DNA of 64,000 nt from Liopterus haemorrhoidalis (Eukaryota; Arthropoda; Insecta; Coleoptera; Dytiscidae), in contig OZ020623.1 of the NCBI GenBank assembly GCA_963971575.1, positions 14,200,980 to 14,264,979 of the forward strand, written 5' to 3'. This document shows, one piece after another, positions 54,170-64,000 of this stretch. The notes under the pieces were generated by a model. That model saw only the letters and a program-made list of their open reading frames with translations, was not told where the DNA came from and ran no database searches. The translations under genes were made by a program, and so were the position numbers. The stretch's first letter is position 1; each line of letters opens with the position of its first letter.

Positions 54170-54385
54170 AAGGTTTTTGTAATTCAAAAACGTGCTATTC
54201 GCATAATAGCTGGTGCCCCCTTTAGATCATCTTGCAAATCCCTTTTGCCTGTTTTGTCTATATTAACTCTTCCATCTGTTTGTATATTAGAAGCCGTAAT
54301 GTTTGTTAAAAATTATCCGCACATTTTCGCTACCAATTCTGATTTTCATTCTTATCATACCCGCAACTTTCTATGAGTATTGCTT
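54170..54385 (+). pseudogene. CR1-like LINE RT remnant
   Basis: Open stretch: VIQKRAIRIIAGAPFRSSCK, SLLPVLSILTLPSVCILEAV, MFVKNYPHIFATNSDFHSYH then TRN. These are the Q.RA.R.I, L.IL.LP..Y and H.Y.TR blocks that follow the RT core in CR1/Jockey-like LINEs. Truncated at both ends with stops after TRNFL. Confidence 0.78.
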
Positions 54386-54644
54386 TAAAATGGTCTGTTA
54401 AAATGGTATGGCCATAGAAACGCTTCACAAAATATTATGCCTCCACAATAGAATAGCTCCGTGGGGTACTTAGTCTATTAGAATATTGCATAAGTACTGA
54501 TAATGGAAATTTTAAGAATAGCTTTATTTTTGGAAAAAGGTTTCTGTTTTATCTTATTTCAATCTTGACAGAACAAAATTATGACCTAATTTCTTACTTT
54601 GAAAACGGCAGTTTTGACATTCGAGAATTTCATTTTTATTTAAT

Positions 54645-54840
54645 TAGGGTTTTGTAGGTATGACCACCAAAAAACTCTTATAACGTCACTCATGTGTCTA
54701 TTTGTCTGTCTGCCTATCTATCTGTCTGTCTGCCTGTCTGTCTGTTTATCTGTATGGTAAAAATTGTAGCCAAATGGCTGAACATAAAAAATTTAAATTC
54801 GAATGTACAACTCTTTGACCCACATAGTATAAAAATAGAG
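54645..54840 (+). repeat. R1 5' end fragment
   Basis: AGGGTTTTGTAGGTATGACC, then ACCAAAAAACTC, a diverged TCTGTCTG array and TTGTAGCCAAATGGCTGAAC, like the fragment at 9318. Confidence 0.75.
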
Positions 54841-54894
54841 AGAATTAATATATAATAGAGTGAAATACTTATAAATCTAATAAATCATTGTTAA

Positions 54895-55510
54895 CCCAAG
54901 CTTGACCAAATGGGGTGTGTCACACCCCAGTATATTAATAGTGGAAATGATGTATCTATTGACAATATTTATGAATTAGTTAATATTTTACAATAATTTA
55001 ATTTTTAATCGACAAAAAAATCAAAAACACCATTTACAAAATAATATGTCTAAATTATATTTGGCAACAGCGCATTTCGAACGAATTATAAATAAATAAA
55101 CGTTGTTAGTATCTAATAGCAACTAATTCAAAATTCAAGCTTTGCTTGAGAAATGAGAAAGAAATTGTCTCCCCCACCAAAATACATAGACCAATCAGAG
55201 AGCTAGCTAAATTAGTATGTGTGAGAGTTGGTGTGAACGAGAAATGCAATGTTGTCAGTCAACACGAGACGCCACTTGAAGTATGATGCAATTTAGGAAA
55301 GAAACTGGCGTGATTTTGACCTATTGAAAAAATTATTAAAAAACCACTAAATAATTACTTTGAATTTTTTTTTTTTGTAATATTGTTCTATTGGCTTGAC
55401 AGCATCTAACTGTATAAATTTTACCTTATATTAATTGATATTAAATGAGGAAAGTCTAGGGTATACTACACTCCACTTGGTTGGATGTGTATATTTTGGT
55501 CAAATACGGG
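54895..55510. mobile_element. piggyBac-like MITE
   Basis: Begins CCCAAGCTTGACCAAATGGG after TTAA (54891-54894) and ends TTTGGTCAAATACGGG before TTAA (55511-55514). Subterminal GGGGTGTGTCACACCCC hairpin at the left. 616 bp, no transposase. Confidence 0.88.
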
Positions 55511-55843
55511 TTAATAGTGACAAATATGATTCTGAAATTGAAAAAAATTAAGACATTTATCAATGTATTTCTTATTAATTTAATGCAGACTAAGATACAA
55601 AGCAAATGCAGAAAAAATTGCTGGGATTTTTTAATTTAAATTTTATCGTGACGATATTTTCTTAAATTATTTAATATTGTCAACCGAATAAAAAAATAGT
55701 TATCAAAAAATTATTGATTTTGATATGATTATAGAAAAAATATTGTTCTAGACATCCAGAGTTCTGGAAAATGCAGGAAAAACGTTGGGATTTTTGTCAA
55801 ATTATTTAAATTTTGTTTTGAAAAAATTAAATGCAAGCTCTTA

Positions 55844-56124
55844 AGCCTGTAATACATGATGCGATTTCTCGTTTTGAATCTCGTACGATTTATCGTACAA
55901 GAATTATTGTATCGTGTACTACAGGATTTTCGTACGAGATCTTGTACGATATTGAAAACCATCCAATATTTATGCTCCAGACCTAAAATATTGTATAGAA
56001 ATGAACAGATATCGACGCAGTAGATTATTGCGCATAGTCACGTGACCGATACCGTTAGGAATATTTATCGTACGATAACTCGTACGAGATTCAAAACGAG
56101 AAATCGCATCATGTATTACAGGCT
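55844..56124. mobile_element. PIF/Harbinger-like MITE
   Basis: Near-perfect inverted repeats of about 45 bp starting AGCCTGTAATACATGATGCG and mirrored at the right (CGCATCATGTATTACAGGCT), with a 3-bp TTA TSD (55841-55843, 56125-56127). Rich in CGTACGA words (TCGTACGAGAT). 281 bp, no coding. Confidence 0.9.
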
Positions 56125-56427
56125 TTAGTACTTAAATAACGAATATAAGTGATTATAAAAAGACTGTTTATTTTGATGTGGTTATAGAACAAATATTTCA
56201 ACAACAAAGACATCCAGTATTATGTTGGCTTCAGTGCTGTATTGGTAAAATCAGCAGAAGGTATACGGTCCATTCATCGTAAAAATCAGCAGGTTTACGC
56301 TATAAACGGGGGGAGGGTGGTTAAAAAATGGAAAACATTTAATTTGAATTAAAACGTAGAACATAGTGTTATATTTCTTGAAATATATCCTAAAGGGCTT
56401 GGCGGATGAATCAGCACTAGTCTCACT

Positions 56428-57851
56428 GATTCACGGTAAGTTCATCGAAAATCAATTCATCGAAAAAATTTTAATATAAGAAGAAGTTTAAACGTGGTCG
56501 TACATCCACAAGTGATAATCAACGTTCGGGACGTCCACTTGAGGTGACTTCGCCCGAAATGATTGACAAAATCCATGATATGGTCTGGAGGATTCACGGT
56601 AAGTTCATCGAAAATCAATTAATCGAAAATCAATTCATCTAAAATCAATTCATCGAAAATTAATTCATCGAAAATCAATTCATCGAAAATCAATTCATCG
56701 AATGATCAATTCATCGAATGATCAATTCATCGAAAAAAAATATTTTCTAAATATTTGAGAGGAATGCCGAGGGGATCGGAAAGTCAAAAAAGCAGTGGTC
56801 AATAAAAGTTGACAGACTACACTTATTAAATAACTATCATACTTGGTCTATTAATAATTTTTAAATTTTCCATTCAGAAAATACGCCAGGTAAAAGATAC
56901 CTGTTGGATTATTTTGAAATCGAACAGGGCTCCTTAGATCAGAAAAACCCGGTTAATGGGATCATAAATGTACATAATACACCCATTCTTAAAGGATTAT
57001 AAAAATGGTATTTCCCCATCTGTTAAGTCTTAAGGGTTTTGTGTTATGTACATAGTTTTACTATTCATATCTACTATACCACACATGATTTGTTTAATGT
57101 ACGGTGATTCTAAACAGGTGGCATTGTTATGTTAGTGTGAGTTTGTTTTGTCATTAAACTAGATGATAAGTAGCTCGCTTCGCTCGGCTTCTTCTAACCA
57201 AACCCTTACTAACCTAACCTAACCTAAGATAGGGTTTTGACATTAAACTAGAAGATGGGTAGCTCGCTTCGCTCGGCTTCTTCTAACAAAACCCTTACTA
57301 ACCTAACCTAAAATAGTGTTTTATCCTTAAACTAGAAGATGGGTAACTCGTTCGGCTCGGTTTTAGACTTTTACTAACTAAACCTAACCTAATTACCTTG
57401 TTTTTAGGCGCATAGTACTTTATTTTCCCCCATATTAGCCCAATTAAAATGCTTATCATTGTGTATGAATTTATAAAAATTATTTGCGTGCAATTGCCCA
57501 TAACCTCTCTTATTAAACCTTAAAAACAAAACATTTACTTCTTTTATTATATAAGTTTTCTTATTATATTTCTTTATTTTTATTCAAACACTATGTCACT
57601 TTATTTACCTTTTTTTAAACCATATAAAAAATTTTACGCAATTATTTTTTAGTCTGTCAACTTTTATTGACCACTGCTTTTTTGACTTTCCGATCCCCTC
57701 GGCATTCCTCTCAAATATTTACAAAATATATTTTTTTCGATGAATTGATCTTTCGATGAATTGATTTTCGATGAATTGATTTTCGATGAATTGATTTTCA
57801 ATGAATTGATTTTCGATGAATTGATTTTCGATGAATTGATTTTCGATGAAC
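56428..57851. mobile_element. Foldback-like element M2 with extra end and mariner segment
   Basis: The main body (56591-57851) matches M1: GATTCACGGTAAGTTCATCG, 15-mer arrays of TTCATCGAAAATCAA, GAATGCCGAGGGGATCGG, a centre with AGCTCGCTTCGCTCGGCTTC units, and inverted arrays at the right. An extra copy of the end lies at 56428-56468, separated by about 120 bp of mariner sequence. No 9-bp TSD is seen around either version. The right end lies directly in hAT transposase codons (LTLMDLQ). Confidence 0.82.
56475..56590 (+). pseudogene. Captured mariner transposase fragment
   Basis: Encodes SGRPLEVTSPEMIDKIHDMV then W, the same segment that flanks M1 at 38935-39045, and breaks off upstream at nearly the same point (AAGAAGTTTAAACGTGG against AAGAAGTTTAACCGTG). 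It sits between two Foldback-like ends. Its downstream limit GGTCTGGAG equals the M1 target duplication, so the sequence came from an M1-type locus. Confidence 0.82.
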
Positions 57852-58990
57852 TGGAGGTCCATAAGCGTTAATGAACATTGGATTCGACACATTTGAAATA
57901 AGCAGAGACGCTCGCAATCAGTTATGATATTATTCATTAAGCTGAAACCGCGTTCACACTCGGCTGTCGAACAAGGTAAAGTTGATACTGCTGTTAAAAG
58001 AGGTTTTAATTTCTTCGATACAGATTCTGTATTTTATATAAAGTCTCTTAATCCAATAAGGGCTTCTAGCTCATCGTTAATTCTGATTCTCCATAACGTA
58101 TATTATCAGTGTTTATATTAATTGGATTTAAAGCAGAAATATCCTTAATAAATTGTACATTTTCAGTATTTGAATCAGAGCAAAGTCTTGATTTCATCCT
58201 ATCAACCACGTTTTGAATAAACTGGTTTTTATTAATCGATACAATTTTGGTATTGCGAACCAAAGGGAAATTTTTAAATGTTAATTCCGCGTTTGCTATT
58301 AAAGTTAGTTGTGTTTTTTCGCCAGAATTTTCTTTGAAACTCTCTATGGTCGTATGGTTCTTATTAAATGTTCAGCTCTTGGTAGTGTTGTTGTTCGAGA
58401 CTGTAGTTGTGTAGATAATATTGACAATTCTTGAAGGATGTCATACATGAGCCCTAAATCTAATAGAAATTCAGGACTTTCAAGTTTTTTCTTTAAACCC
58501 AGAAATGTAGTTTTAGAATTTTGATCTTCACATGAGTTTTTGAAGTGGCGGTGTAACGCTTCATATGAATCCCATATAGCTCACACTGTTTTAAAACTAC
58601 TCGCTACCCACCGAATTCCAAGAATTCGTCCTACCTTTTTAAATTTTAGTCCTAGTTCATGGCATATACACTCTAACGCATGAGAATTTTTAGGAGACTG
58701 GCTATATAACGTATATAGTTTGTCTAGAAAAGATTTAAAATGGTTCATGCCACGTACATCTTTTATTGCATCAGATACAAATAATTCAAGTCTATGATTT
58801 AAACAATGTCCAGTTATTTTTCAAATAATCCTCGTGAAACCCATGTATTTTTAGGGTCGCTAAAAGTTTGTTCTCGATATGTTCTGCATCTTGAGAATCC
58901 AGCTCGCACAAATCAAGAAATACACGATGTCAGTAGTAATTCACAGCCGCTCATTTTGTTGTATTTGGTTATTACAGATAAAAATAAAAA
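57852..58990 (-). pseudogene. hAT transposase, decayed
   Basis: Reading minus: GHCLNHRLELFVSDAIKDVR (the HCLNHRLEL block of the catalytic region), CHELGLKFKKVGRILGIRW, AIWDSYEALHRHFKNSC, ESPEFLLDLGLMYDILQELS, SELEALIGLRDFI, and the C-terminal dimerisation signature STLPCSTAECERGFSLMN then NIITDC. The order fits hAT transposases of the BED/zinc-finger 862-like or KIAA1586-like type. In-frame stops occur after SFKTV and after LRDFI, with at least one frameshift. The C-terminus is cut by M2. The N-terminus (BED finger) would lie toward the inserted LINE and is not readable. Confidence 0.82.
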
Positions 58991-59848
58991 ATTTGAGAGC
59001 AAATATTAACAATTTAAAATATTTAAGTATTTGAAAATTTAATATCTTCGCATGTTTTGATTTTTCAATAAGCACAGGGTATACCTCACAAAATCCTGTT
59101 GGACAAGCTTGATTGTTATGGCATACGTGGTACTGCATACGAGCTCCTTAAATCTTATTTTTCTAACAGGTCACAATTTGTCTCGTTCAACGACACCGAA
59201 TCATCAACGAGAAATGTTGATTACGGAGTTTGTCAGGGCGGAATATTAGGACCTCTTTTCTTCATCGTTTTTATTAACGCCCTTCCAAATATCTTTTTCG
59301 ATAACTCCGCGGATGTAATACTTTATGCGGACGATACCACAATATTAACAAGTAATACATCAGTAAAAGAGTTACTCGACATTTCAGAAACTGCCCTAGG
59401 GAAAGTAAAAAACTGGTTTACCACAAACAAATTAACTCTTAATGCCAGCAAGACCCAGCAAATTATCTTTTTCCTAAACCGCAACACCGACGAAGTCTTT
59501 GATTACGGTGATCCTATTAAATTCCTAGGAATATATATATAGACGGTCAACTCAGTTGGCACCACCACATCAGCAATTTGGCCATTTCCCTGAAGAAATC
59601 TATCTTCGCTTTTGTCAGGCTAAAAACTTCGGTCTCTTTCGAGACTTTACGTATTTTTTATTTTGCCGCTTTCCAGTCTCGTTTGTCTTACGGTATAGTC
59701 CATTGGGGAGAAAGCTCATCGATAAACCGCATTATCATAATCCAAAAAAGAGCTCTTAGAATTATGAATAATGTCCCCTCAAGAACCCACTGCCGGGAAC
59801 TTTTTAAAAAATGTAGAATAATGTCAGTGTACAGCCTATTTGTATATA

Positions 59849-61160
59849 CAAGGTGTCTCAAAAGAAATTTTATATTTATTTAGCTTACTGCGTGAACGCA
59901 ACGTATCCGAGGGGCGCGGGGGTTATGTCAATCGGTAGCCTGGCTCTTGGGAATTCAGTCGCTATGGAGCGTTTCTCGGGAGCAGACCGCGCGTTATGCG
60001 TGCGAGAGTTTTACAAAAACGGTGATTCGGCGACTGTAGCGCGTAGAAAATTCTGCAGTATTCGAGGTTTTCGCCACTTAAATGATGCGCCAAGCATTCC
60101 TCTCATTCGACATTGGGTTAAAAAGTTTGAAGAGACTGGTACAACGCTGGATAAATCAAAATCCGGGCGACCTAGGTCATCAAGAACGGTAGAAAACGTG
60201 GAGAATGTTAATCAGTCTGTTCGTGACGACCCGAACCTTTCAATTCGGATGCGCGCAAGTGCTTTAAATGTGTATAGATCATCATTACATCGCATTATGC
60301 ACAAAGACCTAAAGCTGCACCCCTACAAAATTCAATTGGTGCAAGAATTAAAGCCCCAAGATGCCAGTCAAAGGCTTAATTTCGTAAATCAGGTGATTGA
60401 GCGATTTTCAACGTTTACCAACATTTTGTTTTCGGATGAAGCTCATTTTCATCTTAATGGCCACGTAAATAAGCAGAACTGCCGCTACTGGAGTGCAACG
60501 AATCCGAAACGCAAACATCAGAAACCCCTACATTCACCTAAAGTGACCGTATGGGCTGCGATGTCGGCGCGAGGAATTATCGGCCCTTACGTTTTTGAAG
60601 ACGAAAGGGGGCGTGCAGTTACAGTGAAGTCAGAGCGTTATGTGGAGATGTTAGACAACTTCTTGGTACCTGAACTGCAAAACTTTCCTGGCTATAACCA
60701 AAGAACATGGTTCCAACAGGACGGAGCAACTTCACACACGTCCAATATGTCTCTGCCACGTGTTCGTGAAATTTTCTCAGGCAAATTGATCTCCCGGAGA
60801 GGTGACATAAATTGGCCTCCACGCAGTCCAGATTTAACCCCTATGGACTTTTTCCTATGGGGTAATCTTAAATCTAAAGTTTACGCCAATAAACCGACTT
60901 CACTGGCGCATTTGAAAGAAAATATCCGTCACGAAATGGCAGCCATCCCTGAGTCCACCTGCCGAGACGTCATAAGTAATTTTACTATTCGATTAAATGA
61001 GTGCCGAGAACGCGAGGGTCTACACTTAGACGATATTATTTTTAAGAAATAAATCCCCAAAAAGTGTATTTTAATAATTAATAAACATTTTTTCTATATA
61101 CGGCAAACTTTTTTTTTTTAATCGATCCACTAAATATAAAATTTCTTTTGAGACACCTTG
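59849..61160 (+). mobile_element. DD41D mariner, copy 3 (full-length)
   Basis: Terminal repeats CAAGGTGTCTCAAAAGAAAT and its inverse at the right, with TA duplications at 59847-59848 and 61161-61162. 1312 bp. Inserted in the LINE RT frame between SVYSLFV and CLVYVKE. It contains an intact transposase ORF. Confidence 0.96.
59964..61052 (+). CDS. DD41D mariner transposase (intact, 362 aa)
   Basis: Cut-and-paste transposase of the IS630/Tc1/mariner superfamily. It binds the CAAGGTGTCTC repeats through two N-terminal HTH motifs (about residues 1-60 and 75-125) joined by SGRPRS at 67-72. The RNase H-like core has Asp158 (ILFSDEAHFH), Asp253 (WFQQDGATSHT) and Asp295 (DLTPMDFFLWG); 41 residues separate the last two, a spacing I recall for rosa/Visitor-type groups. 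The ATG at 59964 (MERFSGADRALC) leaves a short leader; the frame is open from 59853 inside the terminal repeat and ATG 59925 is another candidate. No stops or frameshifts, and the C-terminus LHLDDIIFKK is complete. The best candidate in the window for an active enzyme. Confidence 0.92.
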   Translation: MERFSGADRALCVREFYKNGDSATVARRKFCSIRGFRHLNDAPSIPLIRHWVKKFEETGTTLDKSKSGRPRSSRTVENVENVNQSVRDDPNLSIRMRASALNVYRSSLHRIMHKDLKLHPYKIQLVQELKPQDASQRLNFVNQVIERFSTFTNILFSDEAHFHLNGHVNKQNCRYWSATNPKRKHQKPLHSPKVTVWAAMSARGIIGPYVFEDERGRAVTVKSERYVEMLDNFLVPELQNFPGYNQRTWFQQDGATSHTSNMSLPRVREIFSGKLISRRGDINWPPRSPDLTPMDFFLWGNLKSKVYANKPTSLAHLKENIRHEMAAIPESTCRDVISNFTIRLNECREREGLHLDDIIFKK

Positions 61161-61639
61161 TATCTGCCTGGTGTATGTTAAAGAAAACGCAGCCCAGTTT
61201 GTCACCGTTTCCTCAAGTCATTCTTATAATGTCCGCTCTAAAGACAATATTCGTCTCCCTAAAATAAGACTTGAGAAGTCAAAAAACGGTCTTTACTCGG
61301 CTGCATGTTTCTTCAATTATTTGCCTTCTACTGTCAGAAATGTTAATAACAGGACCTTCAAGAAAAAACTTAGAGAGGTCTTTCTTGAAAACTGTCTGTA
61401 CAGCACTGATGAGTACTACAGCATTAATTGGAGCAAATACTAAAAATCCTTTCTCCTTTTAAGTACCCATCTGGCAATTGTATTGTAATTTTATAATTTA
61501 TATTTTGAAAAGTGAAAGCTTGTACAAGCACTAAATAAAATTATTATTATTATTATTATTATTATTAATACGCTATTCGTTAAGATCAAACCGCAGGGTA
61601 TACGCCGTATACCGCCGTACACCCTCCAATACAGCCCTG

Positions 61640-61725
61640 GTTGGCTTTTTACATTTATTAAATACCTACAACCCTGAAATGTGGGAAAATTCACACTACA
61701 CATCTTTTTTTTTTACTTAAAAGCG
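61640..61725 (-). repeat. R1 end fragment
   Basis: ATACCTACAACCCTGAAATG followed by GGAAAATTCACAC, preceded by GGCTTTTTACATTTATTAA as at the left edge of the window (inverted). Confidence 0.6.
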
Positions 61726-61729
61726 CTTA

Positions 61730-61835
61730 ACTGAGAGAGACGATTTGTGTGAAGGGGGGGGGGGTCATAAGTCAACTAGACTAATAGTGCCTAAGAAGGG
61801 AAAGAGATAAATTAAACAAATATGGTTTTTGTCTT
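61730..61835 (+). mobile_element. LINE 3' UTR scrap
   Basis: CATAAGTCAACTAGACTAAT and AGATAAATTAAACAAATATGG resemble the 3' flank of the RTE remnant at 1850-1915. No coding. Confidence 0.4.
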
Positions 61836-62123
61836 TTTGAAAATTGGACTAAGCACATCCTTGAATTTTGAACGCAAATTAGCTGTCAAGATTTCATTAG
61901 CAATTTTCAAAACAAAAATACTAAGAAATCTAATTCAAATTTTAAAGACCCATGTCTTGAAGTTCTTTTCATTTTTAATGGAATTTGATATCTCATCAGT
62001 CCAGTGCTATGAACTCTTAAAAAACTGTTTACACTCGATATAAAAATAAAGTTACCCAAATTAAAAAAAATCATAATTTATTTTGGTCTGCAAATGCAAG
62101 ATAATAAATACCATTGCGGGAGA

Positions 62124-62185
62124 CAGTGGCGTCGTAATAGGGTTTATAACAGGTATCCAAATTAAATAGCCATTGTACGCCACTG
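62124..62185. mobile_element. 62-bp hAT remnant
   Basis: CAGTGGCGTCGTAATAGGG and ATTGTACGCCACTG face each other only 62 bp apart. The flanks do not match as a TSD. It looks like an extreme internal deletion. Confidence 0.5.
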
Positions 62186-62540
62186 AAAAAAAAGATATAG
62201 TGCACAAAAAATATATTGTAGGTAAAGAGACTAATGATCAGTTACTCCCACGGCAGTTTTGGTCGGCGTCCGTTCTGTGGCAGCACAGTCGGTCAGTGGT
62301 GCCAACAACACTGCAAGTACCAACTGCACATCAGGGGTGTCAGAAATATAATTGCAAAAGGACTAGTGGAATTAATTATGTTGGCATTTGAATTAATAGC
62401 GTTGAGTTTGGAATCATTGAATCATTTAAATTTTTTTTTATGATATAGACACCTTTAAGAACAGCGTAATATGGTTTGTGGTTTTACATTTTTGCGGTTT
62501 TTGAAATTTATATACAAATTAGTGGAATGTACTGGATATA
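62186..62540. other. Unassigned stretch
   Basis: A GC-richer patch at 62240-62345 (CACGGCAGTTTTGGTCGGCG) is open in two plus frames for about 70 codons but shows no motif. Confidence 0.4.
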
Positions 62541-62546
62541 CGCTGC

Positions 62547-63146
62547 AGTTCCGTTCCTAGGAGAACCGGCGTAAACCAAACTGGCGTAAAATGAACCCAA
62601 CTTATAGTAAGGGTATAGGGTAAGGTTCCAAGTAAATAAACAATAGAAATAAAGGGTATCTATAACGCTATTTTATTTGACTTAGTACTCCTTGACTCGT
62701 ACTTAGTGTTTACTTTTGTAGTTTGCTGAGCAGATTGTTTGATTTTATCTGCACTTTTCATAATGGTAGTAACAGTTGAAAGAGGTAAATTCATTATCCT
62801 GCAGACATCGGGACGTTTTTCCCCACTTTCCTTTCGTCTAATAGCTCCCATCTTCTTCTCAAGGGAGATCTTCTTCTTACCCTTTTAGGTCCATTTTGAG
62901 TTATCATTTCCTTTCTTCTCTTCAGACATGGTAGTTGTTTTACTTTAATTAGTAAATTAATTTAATTACGAATAATTAAACCCGATGTACGCCAGATGTG
63001 TAGAAAGATACTTATATGCAATGATACTGGAGCGCCGACCAGTACAGTTGTTGTGGTACTTTCCCGATCAGATCGGGGAATCCCAGGCGTACGATAGTGA
63101 ATAAAGCGCAGGCGTAAAGGTGAATTGGCGTACATCAAACCGGTGT
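62547..63146 (-). mobile_element. Tigger/pogo-like element fragment
   Basis: CAGTTCCGTTCCTAGGAGAA with GGCGTAAACC and GGCGTAAAATG repeats at the left, and GGCGTAAAGG and GGCGTACATCAAACCGG at the right, suggest degenerate ends around a pogo-type N-terminal fragment. No clear TA duplication. Confidence 0.5.
62660..62930 (-). pseudogene. Tigger/CENP-B-like transposase N-terminus
   Basis: From MSEEKKGNDNSKWT, one stop, then KISLEKKMGAIRRKESGEKR and PDVCRIMNLPLSTVTTIMKS, a CENP-B-type HTH that binds the ends of pogo/Tigger elements. ADKIKQSAQQTTKV and SRSTKS follow, the usual linker. It then stops, so the second HTH and the DDE domain are missing. Confidence 0.75.
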
Positions 63147-63405
63147 TTTTGAGTTCTATCTGTATCTCAAAATCACATTACTGTCACAAATTATGTTTTG
63201 AATGTTACTTCCTGAAATGTTCAGCCGTTTTTGAGTAAATCTCGGACAAACGAATAGACCTGATAGTTTTGCGGATATCGTTTTTTTCCATTTATTTGTT
63301 GGCTTTAGCTGCTTTGGCTATTAGCCAGGTATAAATGAAGAGACTGCAATGTTCTAAAAATTACATTTATAATTTGATATTTTCTGCTTTAATGTACTTA
63401 TAAAT
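63147..63405. other. Unassigned stretch
   Basis: TTCAGCCGTTTTTGAGTAAA at about 63221 resembles a phrase near 24995 (CCAGCCGTTTTTGCGTGAAT), marking another dispersed repeat. No gene. Confidence 0.45.
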
Positions 63406-64000
63406 CAGGGGCGCTCAGACTTAAACCATCGGCGATCGACCATAAAAACATTAGGCGGCAAGCGATCGACTAGGTAAAAATAAAATACAAAGTTCATAAA
63501 TGGTTATATTTATTAATTGCAAAGATACAACAACTAATGTTATTTTCATGTCGATGAATGTCATCTGCATACTTTTCATAAAACGGCACATAATAAGTGC
63601 CAAACGCAAGCATGAATTAAGATGTTCGTCACTGAGCCCATTACGATATTTAGATTTAATTATTTTCATTTCGGAAAACGCAGACTCGCACAAATAAGTT
63701 GACCCAAATAATGTTGTTAACTGAAGGGCTATTTGTTTCAAACATGGATATTTTTCTTCAGATAAACAAGCCCAAAACTTGTTATCTGTTGCTCTGGCTT
63801 TGAGATGTATATCTGACATAATTTTCAAGACTGGAATGAGATCTATCTCATTCCAAATAATATCTATTAAATGTTAAATCTTAAATTATCATCGATTATT
63901 CTATCAGATAGTTTAACATTTAATGTTCGATACTAAATTAATAACTATTAAATTACAATAACTGTAAAAAAATATTTAAAATACTTTTTGTAAATATGTA
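63406..64000 (-). mobile_element. hAT element running off the right edge
   Basis: Left end CAGGGGCGCTCAGACTTAAA with repeated CGATCGAC motifs just inside. A hAT transposase C-terminus lies next to it on the minus strand. The other end is beyond the window. Confidence 0.75.
63451..63828 (-). pseudogene. hAT transposase C-terminal end, partial
   Basis: LKARATDNKFWACLSEEKYP, CLKQIALQLTTLFGSTYLCE and SAFSEMKIIKSKYRNGLSDE form the hATC dimerisation region of the SPIN/GTF2IRD2-like group (FGSTYLCE.AFS.MK..KS). The frame then runs on past the expected end without family similarity, so a frameshift near residue 85 is likely. The upstream part is decayed or beyond the window. Confidence 0.8.

Larger units (their letters stand above)
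59082..61570 (+). pseudogene. CR1/Jockey-like LINE RT, split by a mariner
   Basis: ILLDKLDCYGIRGTAYELLK, YGVCQGGILGPLFFIVFINA, VILYADDTTILTSN (catalytic YADD) and LGKVKNWFTTNKLTLNASKT are in order, then FLGIYI. A 2-bp AT expansion causes a frameshift; the frame then resumes with NLAISLKKSIFAFVRLK, IIIIQKRALRIMNNVPSRTH and SVYSLFVY. After the mariner it continues CLVYVKENAAQFV, SYNVRSKDNIRLPKIRLEKS and STDEYYSINWSKY with a stop at 61443. The tail is (ATT)n (61541-61567). 5' truncated: the endonuclease and first RT blocks are missing. Only the frameshift and the mariner break the remaining ORF. Confidence 0.85.
56232..61639 (-). mobile_element. 5.4-kb hAT element with nested insertions
   Basis: Left end CAGTGCTGTATTGG and right end CCAATACAGCCCTG, with a perfect 8-bp TSD GTTGGCTT (56224-56231, 61640-61647). 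It carries a decayed transposase on the minus strand (57852-58990), a Foldback-like element in the 3' part of that gene, and a LINE with its own mariner in the 5' region. GGTATACCC-type subterminal motifs recur inside the right end and beyond the LINE, confirming that the LINE splits it. Confidence 0.9.

Overview
This is a piece of an AT-rich eukaryotic nuclear genome, most likely insect. The evidence is the mobile-element fauna: Mos1-like, Himar-like and DD41D mariners, several hAT families, PIF/Harbinger, piggyBac, a Foldback-like element, RTE and CR1/Jockey-type LINEs, and a Penelope-like end. Order and species cannot be told from the sequence. I found no bacterial features, no CRISPR array, no rRNA, no canonical tRNA gene and no clear multi-exon host gene. 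The one weak host signal is a 36-nt candidate micro-exon at 17312-17347 (minus strand).

Layout. 0-5 kb: an internally deleted mariner, fragments of an abundant repeat here called R1, and a PIF/Harbinger element split by a hAT MITE. 5-11 kb: two 5'-truncated LINEs, a long R1 copy and an element carrying a broken THAP exon. 11-17 kb: three hAT elements with target-site duplications (TSDs), the third holding a full-length DD41D mariner. 17-25 kb: mariner remnants including a Mos1-like copy with one stop codon, a CR1-like LINE end, and an R1 copy with two different tRNA-like modules. 25-37 kb: LINE scraps, a TAGAGATGGG hAT, an RTE LINE split by an element with an AT TSD, a large palindrome resembling a Penelope end, an R1 copy with an inverted end, and a hAT rich in CATCGATG. 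37-48 kb: a mariner split by a Foldback-like element, a decayed piggyBac, tandem repeats, the second TAGAGATGGG hAT, a TTAA element holding a broken DD41D mariner, and an RTE LINE. 48-51 kb: a non-autonomous LTR element with identical LTRs and an internal higher-order minisatellite. 51-64 kb: R1, piggyBac and Harbinger MITEs, a 5.4-kb hAT that holds a Foldback-like element and a LINE that itself holds an intact DD41D mariner, a Tigger-like fragment, and a hAT running off the right edge.

Functionally the window is a layered transposon landscape. Only one ORF looks able to encode a full enzyme: the DD41D mariner transposase at 59964-61052, which might also act on its sister copies through their shared terminal repeats. 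Nesting and TSDs give a relative order of insertion. The least familiar structures are R1, whose copies carry different tRNA-like modules at the same place, and the Foldback-like element, one copy of which is joined to a captured mariner fragment.
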